Below, in pieces: positions 1-9,270 of a stretch of 64,000 nucleotides of DNA (position 1 is the first letter of the stretch; each line of letters starts with the position of its first letter). The stretch spans positions 62,001-126,000 of the forward strand of contig OX596001.1 in NCBI GenBank assembly GCA_951394045.1. The letters are read 5' to 3'. The DNA comes from Nitzschia sp. DOCU1 (taxonomy: Eukaryota; Bacillariophyta; Bacillariophyceae; Bacillariales; Bacillariaceae). The translations under genes were made by a program, and so were the position numbers. A model generated the notes under the pieces. That model had not been told where the DNA came from, made no database searches, and was given only the letters and a program-made list of their open reading frames with translations.

Positions 1-135
1 TACCTGGAAAAATTGCTAAAACTTTACCACTCCTCTTACCGTAGCCTTTCCAAAACTATTATACTAGTACGACTATGACTTCTTCTCATAATATATTTTC
101 ATCGTCCCTTTACATATACTATTCTTTTCACCACA

Positions 136-1239
136 ATGCTATTTTCAAAGCAAATCTTCTCCCCTTTTGTCGACACAGCCATGTATGAAAACAACTGCCG
201 CTTTGTCAATGTCGCGTACCTCCGAGACCCCAAAAACGCTAACAGACGAGACAATACTATGGTTCGTTTCTTTGTCCTCTCTTGTACTATGGGGACAACA
301 AGTAACAACACTAGTAGAATCATGTCCAACGGCAACTTTGGACCCAACAAACGGACTAAAACCGCCACTACCACAACCTACAATCGGTACTTCTTAGTGG
401 CAGATCTTGAGAATCCTCCTCACTGTGCCGCTATCCTTCCACGCTCCACCGACGAAGCATCCCGACTCCTCAAAATCTTGAACGGAGGACAATTTGTAGG
501 TGTTCCTTTCTGTTGCTCTGAACCCTACCCCGTTCAACAGACCTTGGGGGATTTCCTCCCCATTTTGCACCTACCAAGATCTCCATTCTTACCTCTACGA
601 TCCATCCAAGACCATCTTCAAAGTACTGAAAGTCTAATGACCATGCCACGTAACATTGGAGAAACCAACTACTTCATCCTCACCAACAAGGACATTACTT
701 TGCATTGTGTCCATGTATGTCCGGAACAAACCTGTCTCGGCATTCAATGTGACAGACAAAAAGGCAAATCTGGTTGTTCCTGCCAACATTCCACAAGCCA
801 TACTTCTTCTGTTTACGAGATAGACCTTGAGTTCCCTATTCCATCCTCTATCAATCCCGTAGACCACGATTCAATTTTTCCCCTGGACAATGCCCCCGCC
901 ACCAGCACTACTACTGTCCTGGGCTTTCGTTCTCTCCGCACAACCAAGCTCTTCTTTCAAAACTATGAAAACTACTGCACCAACCACACAACATCAGACC
1001 AAGAACGCAACCGTCTTACCTTGCGACAGAAATTTGATGAGATGGTCGAGCATATTAATGACAATGGAGGTTGGACAATCGTTGGTTGGTTCATGATGGG
1101 CTCTGTTGTTGACGCAGCCACCAATGCAACAGACAAAATCCAAAACAATGAAATCACGATCCATATCTCGTATTTGTACCCCACCGATGCTGAACACATT
1201 GTTGGAACAGAAGCATATACAGAGTTGCTTATCGCATGA
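136..1239 (+). CDS. Hypothetical protein with Cys/His cluster
   Basis: Open frame of 367 codons; the ATG sits in a good eukaryotic context (ACACA before it). I recognise no family. A cysteine/histidine-rich stretch at about residues 190-220 (pattern C-H-C-C-C-C-C-C-H-H, containing CSCQH) could bind metal. The C-terminal 80 residues contain a GGWTIVGWF block that looks like a folded core. There is no signal peptide or membrane segment. It converges on the SET-like gene, with stop codons about 75 bp apart, and a pogo-type transposase follows, so it may be cargo of a mobile element (inference). It could also be an ordinary lineage-specific gene. Confidence 0.5.
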   Translation: MLFSKQIFSPFVDTAMYENNCRFVNVAYLRDPKNANRRDNTMVRFFVLSCTMGTTSNNTSRIMSNGNFGPNKRTKTATTTTYNRYFLVADLENPPHCAAILPRSTDEASRLLKILNGGQFVGVPFCCSEPYPVQQTLGDFLPILHLPRSPFLPLRSIQDHLQSTESLMTMPRNIGETNYFILTNKDITLHCVHVCPEQTCLGIQCDRQKGKSGCSCQHSTSHTSSVYEIDLEFPIPSSINPVDHDSIFPLDNAPATSTTTVLGFRSLRTTKLFFQNYENYCTNHTTSDQERNRLTLRQKFDEMVEHINDNGGWTIVGWFMMGSVVDAATNATDKIQNNEITIHISYLYPTDAEHIVGTEAYTELLIA

Positions 1240-1314
1240 GGGGCCGATACTCATAGTACTGTATATGAAATATCTAATCACATCTCTATTCATAAGCGAC
1301 AATGCCAACTCCAC

Positions 1315-2094
1315 TTAAAAGATTTTTTGTCTCTTCCTTTCTCTTTCTTCTTCTTCTTCTATCTCTCGATTATAAGCACTGGTGATTGCTATCTTCTTCA
1401 CCTCTTCTTCTGTCACATGAATTCTGTTCCTTTGTGCACCGTACACCACCACATAACCCCCCGTCTTCGAACCAGACACAACCTTTCCTAATTGGACTGG
1501 ACTCCACCAATTGCGGTAATGAGATGGCTTGTTTGGCATAACAACACAATCTAAGTATTCCATGCCGTAAATGGAAACATCAGAGCCACTATCAACCAGT
1601 ATTTCTGAGCCAGGGAGGATTCTACTTCTTGCACGTAAAAGACCATTTGCTTCGACGTAAATGGCATTGGAGGCTCGTCTAAGATCGTTTTCCAATTTCA
1701 CAGCTGCCCACGCAACTCCTAAATTCAAATTATCACTGTTGGGGGGCTCCTCACTTAGCTCGAACTGTCCATATGATTCCCCTGGCACCTCAGCTGAGAT
1801 AATATCACCCCTTTCAAACCGACAACATGCGAACAATCCATATCCTGCCTTCACTTTAGAAGGCCTAATTTCTAACCACTGCTGATATACTTCTCCATTC
1901 CACACCATCATTTGATACCCAACACACTTGTCTTGCTCCGTTTCCGCATCAGCCTTCCGCATATTATTTACTTCCAACATTTTTATCCACTTTACTCTTT
2001 TAGGATCTTCTTCATACAGTTTATCACGATTCCAACCAGCTAACCATCCCAAACTGACATCATACACAAAACCAGTCATTTCGACTTCTTTCAT
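1315..2094 (-). CDS. SET-domain-like protein
   Basis: 259 codons from the first in-frame ATG (complement of 2092-2094). The middle looks like a small SET-type fold: a GYGLFACCRFERGD segment resembles the G-x-G strand and turn that open SET domains, and later come NAIYVEANGLLRARS and a PGSEILVDSG segment, like the C-terminal SET strands in which the catalytic tyrosine and NH motif usually lie. I do not see a clear NHS motif, so methyltransferase activity is doubtful. The C-terminal part has a VVSGSKTGGYVVVYG segment and ends in a Glu/Arg-rich charged tail that could be a nuclear signal. The role is unknown: either a standalone SET-like protein or mobile-element cargo. Confidence 0.5.
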   Translation of the reverse strand: MKEVEMTGFVYDVSLGWLAGWNRDKLYEEDPKRVKWIKMLEVNNMRKADAETEQDKCVGYQMMVWNGEVYQQWLEIRPSKVKAGYGLFACCRFERGDIISAEVPGESYGQFELSEEPPNSDNLNLGVAWAAVKLENDLRRASNAIYVEANGLLRARSRILPGSEILVDSGSDVSIYGMEYLDCVVMPNKPSHYRNWWSPVQLGKVVSGSKTGGYVVVYGAQRNRIHVTEEEVKKIAITSAYNREIEEEEERERKRQKIF

Positions 2095-2259
2095 CGACAA
2101 TTTCGCAATGTGTTCCTCCCGTCCTATCCATCCGTCTCCAGTAGTTTATATTTCTCTTCTTTCGATATCCATTGCCCTTCTGATGCTGGCGCGCGATCAC
2201 GCACGCAACAACGCCGCGTTGTTTTTACTCTGCTATCTTCGTTCCCATCCGCCACCCAG

Positions 2260-2455
2260 TCGACCGGTGGCTTCACTCCCCTACTCTCCCTACATTCCAA
2301 TTCTACCCCACCCTTTACCCTCTTCTTTCCTACCGTACATCCCCCCTTCCCTCCTCCCTCCTGCGGCTCCCCCCTCCTTTCCCCCCTTTCCATCCATCTT
2401 CCCCCTTTCCGTTCCCCCTTCCCCTTCTCCCTCCCTCTCCCACCACCACCACACA
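2260..2455 (+). repeat. Pyrimidine-rich low-complexity tract
   Basis: About 190 bp of almost pure C/T on the + strand, ending in CCACCACC-ACACACAAG just before the transposase frame opens. Open frames read across it are low-complexity artefacts (Pro/Ser/Phe on +, Gly/Arg/Glu on -). It could serve as the 5' leader or as the polypyrimidine tract of an intron ahead of the transposase. Confidence 0.6.
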
Positions 2456-2459
2456 CAAG

Positions 2460-3485
2460 TTGCCATCTCCTGCCCCACGCTACTTGAACAAGGGTAGGCC
2501 TGGACGTCTGCAAGATCTAGAAGAAGAAATCATGACTTGGGCCCTTGAAATGCGAGATGCTGGAGTGCCATTGTCGTACAAGCATCTTGTGGTGAAGGCT
2601 TGCGAATTGAATGTTGCCTTCAACAATTTGCCTTCTTCACAGCAGTACCACACAATCCGGCGCCTTTGCTTGAAGAACAGCTTTAGGATCAGGAGGATCA
2701 CTCACATGTCTCAAACAGACCCAGCTGAGTTAGTGATCCAAGCCCAGCAGTGGTTGGACGTCATGAGGCCAATTGTCAGTGCTCCGAACGTCCAGCAACC
2801 ATTTGTTCTCAACATGGACCAGACCCCTATGTACCTCTCCATGGCGCCATTGACGACCCTGAACATCCAGGGAGAGAGCACAGTCAATGGTAGGAAAACA
2901 AGTGAGTCAGGGACTCGTTTTACAGTCTCTGTCACCATTGCTGCCAACGGTGACAAGCTCAAACCCTATCTCATCTTCAAGGGGGAGAGAAATGGGAGGA
3001 TTGCCCAGAGGGAGCTTCCAGTGAACCCAAACGGGAATAGAGTTGTCCTTTGCTGCCAGAAGAAGGCCTGGCAAGATGAGACTAACATGGTTGATTATAT
3101 TGACCGTGTTCTAGTGCCATACCTTCAAGAAAGGGCGGTTGGGGTGCCCTGCATCTTACTTTTGGATCAATTTTCTGCTCATTGGACAGAGACAGTTCGT
3201 GACAGAATGGAGGATTTGGGGATCACCCCATACAAAATCCCCGCAGGATGCACTGCTATGGTGCAGCCTGTTGATGTTGGCATTGGGAAGCCTTTCAAGG
3301 ACCGTGTAAGGTCGAAATGGTGGAGTTGGATGTTGCAACAAGGAGCAGACAGAGCTACCTTTGTGAGTGCCTCTCGCCAGCTGGGATCAAGCTGGGTAGC
3401 TGATAGCTGGGATTCAATCCAAGCTGACACTGTTAGGAATGCCTGGCGCAAGAGCCACTTCAGTTACTTTGTAGATGAAGATTAA
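2460..3485 (+). CDS. Pogo/Tigger-type DDE transposase, 5' end unresolved
   Basis: The frame reads as a DDE_1 (pogo/Tigger, CENP-B-like) transposase. An HTH/CENP-B-like region lies at the N-terminus (RLQDLEEEIMTWALEMRDAG). The catalytic triad follows: D in VLNMDQTPMY, D in ILLLDQFSAHW, and a third D in QPVDVGIGKPFKDRV. It lacks the full N-terminal double HTH of typical pogo proteins. The frame is open upstream of 2460 without an ATG, and the first in-frame ATG is 2532, inside the HTH. A 5' exon or a truncation is therefore likely, and the pyrimidine tract just upstream could be an intron end. No stop interrupts the catalytic core, so the copy may be young. The C-terminus ends cleanly. I did not find terminal inverted repeats. 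Confidence 0.75.
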   Translation: MPSPAPRYLNKGRPGRLQDLEEEIMTWALEMRDAGVPLSYKHLVVKACELNVAFNNLPSSQQYHTIRRLCLKNSFRIRRITHMSQTDPAELVIQAQQWLDVMRPIVSAPNVQQPFVLNMDQTPMYLSMAPLTTLNIQGESTVNGRKTSESGTRFTVSVTIAANGDKLKPYLIFKGERNGRIAQRELPVNPNGNRVVLCCQKKAWQDETNMVDYIDRVLVPYLQERAVGVPCILLLDQFSAHWTETVRDRMEDLGITPYKIPAGCTAMVQPVDVGIGKPFKDRVRSKWWSWMLQQGADRATFVSASRQLGSSWVADSWDSIQADTVRNAWRKSHFSYFVDED

Positions 3486-3551
3486 ATCGCGATTGTAGTG
3501 ATGATAGGAAGAAAGTTGTTACAGTTTGTGATTTCAAAATCTACTTAGAAT

Positions 3552-4054
3552 TCATTCATCTACATCACTATCAACTAAAGTAACAATGGAATCCAATACT
3601 TCATCACCAGGAACAACTTTGTCTACCAGGATTGCATGGCAAACCCCGTCCCTTGCATTCGAAAATGCAATCTTGTTGGCATCCTTGGAGCTGCTGTAAT
3701 TTGTGATAACTTGAGCAAGCCTTCCCTCAAGATTCTTCTTGTATTCTTTGTAAACTTCTGGTAGGTGACCAACAATGCATCGATTCTCTCCCTCAGTAAC
3801 CCATATAGCCGCTAAAATGGACCTATATTCGTTGGTATCTGATAGATAGAAGATGGTGAGATTTTAATGATGAAAATAGGAGACCCTCTACCATTTTTCG
3901 ACTTACCTGCCTTAACTACGATGGATTTGATCCTAAGAAGCATATCCAGATGCACCTGAGAACCACAGATAGGATGGTGTTCGCAGTTGCAGCCAAGAGA
4001 TGGGCTTGCAATGCCACAAATCATCACCAAAGCACCAGAGAAATCTTCTGCCAT
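3552..4054 (-). CDS. Two-exon protein with HIRAN-like VGHLP motif
   Basis: Spliced model: complement of 3907-4054 and 3552-3838, with a 68-bp intron (3839-3906) bearing a GTAAGT donor and a pyrimidine-poor CAG acceptor. The joined frame gives 144 aa. The segment after the splice (NEYRSILAAIWVTEGENRC, then IVGHLPEVYKEY) resembles a HIRAN-type domain, in which a VG-LP motif ends the core; exon 1 has a Cys/His cluster (CNCEHHPIC). The frame stays open for about 45 nt upstream of this ATG, so another 5' exon is possible. It is tail-to-tail with the pogo transposase, the stops being about 70 bp apart, and could be a second gene of that element (inference). The family assignment is tentative. Confidence 0.5.
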
Positions 4055-4254
4055 AGTCAACTTTTGTGTCACAAAATTTTGTGCTCCCACGCATCGGTTG
4101 GGTCCTGCACAGTGCAGTCATGGATGTGGAACATGGAATCTTGGTGAAATGGAATCCAGAATCTTAAGGTAAGTTCACACCGGCCAGCCTGCAGAATGTA
4201 CATAGGAATCGTGCAGTGCTTATATCTAAACGGTGCTTATTTCTTTACGTAAAT

Positions 4255-4600
4255 TACGGTAGTTGGGCTATGTGTAACCCCACCATTGAAAATTAAACTA
4301 ATCATTCGAGCTAGTCGTATTGTTGGCTAGTCAAAAAAGTCGATCAAATCCTGGTTCAAATGAGTCAAACAACACCACAACTTACTAGTTGCGACATAAA
4401 AAGGTAGAGATGGCTGTGTAGTCCACCACTATCATGCCACTGCTTGTTCCATTGATTCTACCTCGACCGACACTAGGGGCTGCCAAAGGAGGAGCCGACG
4501 GCATACAATGCTGCCATGATGCGTAGTACGTCCCAAAAGCAAGCACCATGACCAAAGACTTCGTTGATCCACATAAAGGCTTTCTTTTGGACCAATCGTA
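4255..4600. repeat. Interspersed repeat, copy 1
   Basis: About 340 bp strongly similar in the same orientation to 22370-22690. Shared stretches include CACCATTGAAA, TCCTGGTTCAAATGAGTCAA, ACATAAAAAGGTAGAGATGG and CATGCCACTGCTTGTTCCAT. Small indels separate the copies. No protein is evident in this copy. Confidence 0.75.
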
Positions 4601-6170
4601 TTATCGCCGGACGCAACACCTGAACTGGGTCGTTGGTGAACTGAGGTCAGTCAGCTCGAATTAGTGTACATTTTGTACCAATTTCTACGAATACCTGTTG
4701 CCTGTAGATTATGTATTGTATGCGCCCTGTTGGAGGTCATGTGCATGCCCGAGCGATTGCCTCCCAACGCAGAATACCGAGGAATCACGAGAAACCGAGC
4801 CTGGGAACAACTTTCGGTCCCGAGGTGGAGGTGTAGGCAGACCGAGGGCGAATGCCCAAGTTTCTGCCTACTACTGACACTGAGTGGCGCGATTCCGACA
4901 GCGCATGAACAGCAATAGGGAGCATGAGTGAGTAATTGACCAAAACAGGTTTGTCTACACAACAGATCACCAATGATCGGAACAATAGAGGTGAGTTGTT
5001 TGCATGGCTATAATATAAGTTTGCTTGCCAGTAGGCATACCGGTACTATGCAATTCAGTAATCCGACCAAGGGTTGCTCATTTGTGTTTGGAATAAGCAA
5101 GATGAAATGCATACGGCTCTTTCTGTACTTCAAGTAAGACCTGTAGAATCCTATGACCCTGGTACTGGACTTCAAATAATGAGCCTGCCGCCCTAAATTT
5201 TTGTTTCCTGCCCAAAATATTGGCAGCTTTTTCTAGCTACCGATGATGACACTCTACCCTCAATAGAAGCTGTCGTTCCAGGAAATTTGCCGACCCTATG
5301 TATTGTACTCCATCTGGAAGTACCTCTGATGGTATAGTTACCTTTTGGTCGGCAAATTTTCAAGGTCTGCAATGGTGAAATCTGTAGCAGCAGAAAGTAG
5401 TGATAGATTATTACATCGTAAGTGAGTCGACTGAGTCTAAAAGATGATTTGACTCACTGGTCTTGTTTTTAATCAGCCGATATCGCTCTGGCGAGCAAAG
5501 AGACTGATCCTCTTCAGTCACCAAGGTATGCCTTGATATTATGATGATGTTGTTGCGTTACTAAGGGGATAAACAACACGTCCGACATGGACTTTAATCG
5601 TCCTCAACGTTGCCCTGGTGTACGTTCCACGGCGTGGAACTTAACTGTACTCTTTTAGATCATCTCTTTCTCACTGGCAAACATTCCAAATTCCCTGATT
5701 CAACAATTCCACTCCATTCATCGACGCTGTTTGGAGAAAGTTGCATAGAGAAATCCTGGTTTCCAGATGAGCAATGCTGAGAAATTGGCGCTCGACTTTG
5801 CACAATTTTCATTTTTCGCGCAATGAGGAGACCCTCATTCACCCAGCCATCTCTCTATCATGCCTCGAGCACAACAAGACCTTTGAATCCCAGCCCTCTG
5901 AATACTATCCCAGATGACACCAAGGGCATTCAAGGATGGCTGGCTAGAAATAACTAAATTGGACAAAAATTACTCGTTTGTTCTAGCTAGAAGATACTTT
6001 TTAGGTTGTTACTGTACTAGGGGCGGTGTTGCTGCCATGAGAAAAGTTCGCAGCAGGTCCTATGTGCAGGCGAGCTTATCTCTCCAGATGCCGCCAGCAT
6101 TTACCCAAACCGTCCCCACACCTGGTTGCTTTGAGCAGGACGGACACGGCAATTCAATGCGTTTTTTATG
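4601..6170. other. Intergenic region without recognisable genes
   Basis: Only short, compositionally unconvincing frames. It holds two hairpins: arms 5283-5295 and 5347-5359 (13 bp, about 51-nt loop), and a tight palindrome at 5624-5640 (GTTCCACG, one base, CGTGGAAC) followed by TTAAC. Confidence 0.6.
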
Positions 6171-6253
6171 GTGTATTTAGGTGACGAACGCATGACAGAC
6201 ACACGGTAACAAAAATGCAATTCCTGGTAGAAAAAGGGACGTAGGATTCCACG
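6171..6253 (+). repeat. 83-bp repeat, copy 1 (inverted partner at 14855-14937)
   Basis: 83 bp matching the reverse complement of 14855-14937 with two visible mismatches (81/83). It contains GCATGACAGACACACGGTAA and ends in GGATTCCACG. Flanking bases on the 5' side also show weaker similarity. Both copies lie upstream of possible coding starts, so this could be a duplicated promoter/leader or a small mobile element. Confidence 0.8.
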
Positions 6254-6706
6254 TATCATTCCCCACCCGAGAGGACATTATTGCACTCTCGATCCGACGC
6301 ATCATCTTGATTCAATCACTACTCTTCAACAAGGCTAGCACCATGCCCATCACAGACTTCATCTTGAGACGAGACGCCGTCCAGCAGCGTCAAAAGGGGA
6401 GTGCGAATCGTCATTCTGTACCCTCAAAATAAGTGGTCGTCTTGGTGTTTGGCCCTTTGAAATCCTTATCAAAGAAATGAAAGAGAGAGCCAAGGAAAGG
6501 AAGCGTGGAGAAAATAGAAAGAGAAGGTAGCGGTCCCGTCGATGGGCAAGCATTCCATTGAGAGGCGTGCCAACCGAAGCAATTTTGAGTAGAGGCACGG
6601 CTCACTTCTTCGACGAACCAAAGCACCCAATGCACCATGATGCCAAGGGCGAAAAGAAGAAACCAACGATGAAATTGTGAAATCCATCGAGTTGTCGGCG
6701 CCGGTA

Positions 6707-7021
6707 ATGGCGACAAGAGCAGAGGCCATGCGAAATGTTATCGACTCGGCGAAGCAAATGCTTCGAGAAATAAGTCGTCAGCAAGCTTGTTGGCCGCCAG
6801 CCGTGTGGCAGATAGGATTATGCAGGAAGGCTAGGTACTGGGGCATGGAGACACTTCAGTTCCAAGCTCGTGCCGGAAAAGTATATTCCATTGCAGCCAC
6901 AAAAGGGAACTATTTACAAGACGCTGGAATCAACGATGATTGGTTTTGGCTTCACGCGGCGCTGAAACACATGGCCCCACTACTGGCCTACTGCAGGTTC
7001 TATCGTTGGACCCACTGCTAG
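6707..7021 (+). CDS. Small hypothetical ORF
   Basis: 104 codons from an in-frame ATG. The sequence has a mixed, protein-like composition with many Trp and Cys residues (CWPPAVWQIGLC, DDWFWLHAALKH) but matches nothing I recognise. It lies about 450 bp downstream of the 83-bp repeat. It may be the last exon of a gene with upstream exons near the ATG at 6343, but I could not join them. Confidence 0.25.
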   Translation: MATRAEAMRNVIDSAKQMLREISRQQACWPPAVWQIGLCRKARYWGMETLQFQARAGKVYSIAATKGNYLQDAGINDDWFWLHAALKHMAPLLAYCRFYRWTHC

Positions 7022-7187
7022 CCGGACTGATGGGCCCGCAGCGGAACCAGGAACCGGCTTTGGTTGGTCTTTTTGTGTGTTGAGATTTAAAGTAATAGTA
7101 GTCGGTATTGCTATAGCTCGAGATATGTCTAGTACAATATTACTAGAGTGTTAGTTGAATACAAGTATAGATTGTATCGATAGATCA

Positions 7188-7736
7188 TTAGGGCCGTACA
7201 CGACGGCGAATAACCCTATAGACCCCGGCAACAATGTCGCCAACAATACAAATCATGAGTCCAAGGATTTCAAATACCTTGGCAACTGACGACGCCAAGC
7301 GAGAAACGATCCGGTCGCATCGCCCTGCCTCGGCCTTGCGGCGCTTCTTCTCTTCAGAAGCATCCGAGACGATTCCCATGATTTCATCTTGGATGTCTTC
7401 CGGTTGCTGCGGGAACAAAATTGAAATACGTTCCTCGTAGCCTTGATCAAAAGATCCGTAGAACTTCATCTGGAGGCCCCGGGTATTCGCCTGCTGAGAT
7501 CGGAACTTTAAAATATCGGTAGCTTTCTTGATTTTCACCAAATCGAGTCGCAGAATGATCCTTTCGTCGTCTTCCGCAGCAGTAACTATATCAACAACCA
7601 GAAGGCATCTATCAAAAACAGCCTTCATGCCTTGATTCAAGACCATTTGTCCATTGCCCGCTGGTGGCTCGGAGCCATCATCGGGCATCGGGCACCGATA
7701 GATGCGATCGACAGGGATGATACAGCAACCCGTCAT
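7188..7736 (-). CDS. Hypothetical protein with C-terminal membrane segment
   Basis: 182 aa from the first ATG (complement of 7734-7736). The N-terminal 60 residues contain CPMPDDGSEPPAGNG. A middle region of alternating hydrophobic/charged strands follows (RIILRLDLVKIKKATDILKF), then an acidic/basic helix (ASEEKKRRKAEAG). A hydrophobic segment, VFEILGLMICIVGDIVAGVY, closes with a basic tail RVIRRRVRP, consistent with a tail-anchored protein. I recognise no family. It stands alone between the small ORF at 6.7-7.0 kb and the gene at 8.4 kb. Confidence 0.5.
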   Translation of the reverse strand: MTGCCIIPVDRIYRCPMPDDGSEPPAGNGQMVLNQGMKAVFDRCLLVVDIVTAAEDDERIILRLDLVKIKKATDILKFRSQQANTRGLQMKFYGSFDQGYEERISILFPQQPEDIQDEIMGIVSDASEEKKRRKAEAGRCDRIVSRLASSVAKVFEILGLMICIVGDIVAGVYRVIRRRVRP

Positions 7737-8367
7737 GGTACGAATTGGCAAAATGAGAAATCCAAGTGTTGATTGCTGTGTGCTGGGACTGCCGCCGTGA
7801 CACCTTCTCTCTCCGTTGGATGTTTGAAACCGATAGAGAGAAAGAAAGAAAGATGCAGTGATTGTGAATTACAAAATGTGAGACGCGGGAACTGACAGTT
7901 GTGGGAAAATTGGCTGGAAAGGTGGGCGGGAACCCTACTGCCCAAAATCCACACGTTTTACCGTAGAAGTTCCGCTTCGACAATATTTCGCTTCGACGAC
8001 TCGATCGATTGTGGAAACGTTGGAGGGAGGGGGAAAATGGCAAAGAATTTGTTGCCTCGCACCGACGAGCATCGCGTGAATTCCGCGTTCGACATCCCAT
8101 TGTCACAAACAAATCCAAGCAACAGATAGAGGAGGACTCCCGCCTTCAGAATTTTCCCGCCGCCTTGACACATGCAGCAAGTGGTGCTAGGAGCCCACGG
8201 AGAGAGTATTGCTCCCAGTGGCTCTTCACTCGGATTTTTCCATCGTGGCATGGGCAGTTGTGCCTTTATCAAGGGCCAACCCCCTAACGGAGAGATGGGA
8301 TTATCGTCAGGACGACCACCCAACAACCTGCATAATCTTTTGTGGTCTCCATTGTTAAAGTCCAACC
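7737..8367. other. Divergent intergenic region
   Basis: About 630 bp between divergently transcribed genes; it probably holds both promoters. Several frames are open on both strands but none looks like a protein. No repeats noticed. Confidence 0.5.
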
Positions 8368-8931
8368 ATGTCACTCCCGCTTTTGTCCAACCAAACCATC
8401 AACAAAGTCCACGTGAAAGCTTGCGAGATGCTTGGGCACCTTCTCACTGACGGGGAGCCCGGTGATGTGGTCTCTGTAGAACTCCTCGAGGATGGTTGTC
8501 GCATCCTCAGCAAATCTGGCAATGGCAAGGAAGTTCTTGTGTGCTTCAAGGGGGGTAAACACATTGTTCTTGTCGAATCTTCGGACAAGGATCGCCTACT
8601 CTTCGATCTCAGAGAGTTGAAGCGTGAGGTTGCCCATTTGAAGGAGCTGGCAGAAGGAGATGACCACCAGCAAGCAATCCCCAAGAGTGCTACTCCACCG
8701 CCCGCCCATGCTGACCCAATGATTTCTTCTCAGCTCTCGGATTTTGATGATGATTTCGAAGATCAAGTCAGCACTGTGGCAGAAATGAGTCCGCCACAAT
8801 GCCGCACTACTCGTGCTGCGGCAAAGAGTGCCCCTGTGAGCTCTCCAGAACAAGAGGATGAGGAGGACGAGGAGGACGAGGTGTATGAAAACTATTCGCA
8901 GCCAGTATTTGGAGGCAAGAAGAAATATTAG
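8368..8931 (+). CDS. Hypothetical acidic coiled-coil protein
   Basis: 187 aa starting at an ATG in good context (CCAACC before it). Residues 1-75 look folded, with GDVVSVELLEDGCRILSKSG and a beta-rich VLVCFKGGKHIVLVE. Residues 78-98 are a charged helix (LFDLRELKREVAHLKELAEG) likely to form a coiled coil. The C-terminal half is disordered, with a run of Glu/Asp (EDEEDEEDEVYENYSQ) and a lysine tail. The DNA for VYENYSQ is echoed about 78 bp further on, after the stop codon, by a VYQDYSQ-like segment, so the stop may be recent or the 3' end duplicated. It lies 340 bp upstream of the transposase-like unit; any link is speculative. Confidence 0.45.
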   Translation: MSLPLLSNQTINKVHVKACEMLGHLLTDGEPGDVVSVELLEDGCRILSKSGNGKEVLVCFKGGKHIVLVESSDKDRLLFDLRELKREVAHLKELAEGDDHQQAIPKSATPPPAHADPMISSQLSDFDDDFEDQVSTVAEMSPPQCRTTRAAAKSAPVSSPEQEDEEDEEDEVYENYSQPVFGGKKKY

Positions 8932-9270
8932 AAGCATTGGCTCCTCCTTTGGATGAGGATGTGTATCAAGACTATTCCCAGAAACATCCACTCCTACAGT
9001 GTCAGGATAGTTTATAAGATTGAAACTATTGTGTCAATAAACTGTAGTGCAAATAAAAGCAGTCTACCGGTAGTCTAGAATGTAGCAACTACAAATCAAG
9101 GCGATCTAGCGGACCCACATGACTCAAACAAACGCCTGCCGACCTAACTTCCTCCACAAAATCTTGAAACTCCCTCCACAAAATTCAAATGGATGTTTGT
9201 TGCATCAAAACTTGTTTCGTAGAAACTTAACATCATTCATTATGAAGATCAGCTCCAACAATCTACCAAT

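Noticed and set aside
1928..2513. Open frames of 125-189 codons on both strands across the pyrimidine-rich tract
   Set aside because: Composition is almost only Pro/Ser/Phe or Gly/Arg/Glu; they overlap the SET-like gene or the transposase start and look like low-complexity artefacts.
4335..4375. Possible tRNA or SINE B box (GGTTCAAAT)
   Set aside because: No cloverleaf can be formed around it and no A box is present at the right distance; kept only as a repeat.
6359..6784. Minus-strand frames with hydrophobic segments (about 100 codons)
   Set aside because: Three overlapping frames with similar hydrophobicity and no start context; more likely composition than membrane proteins.
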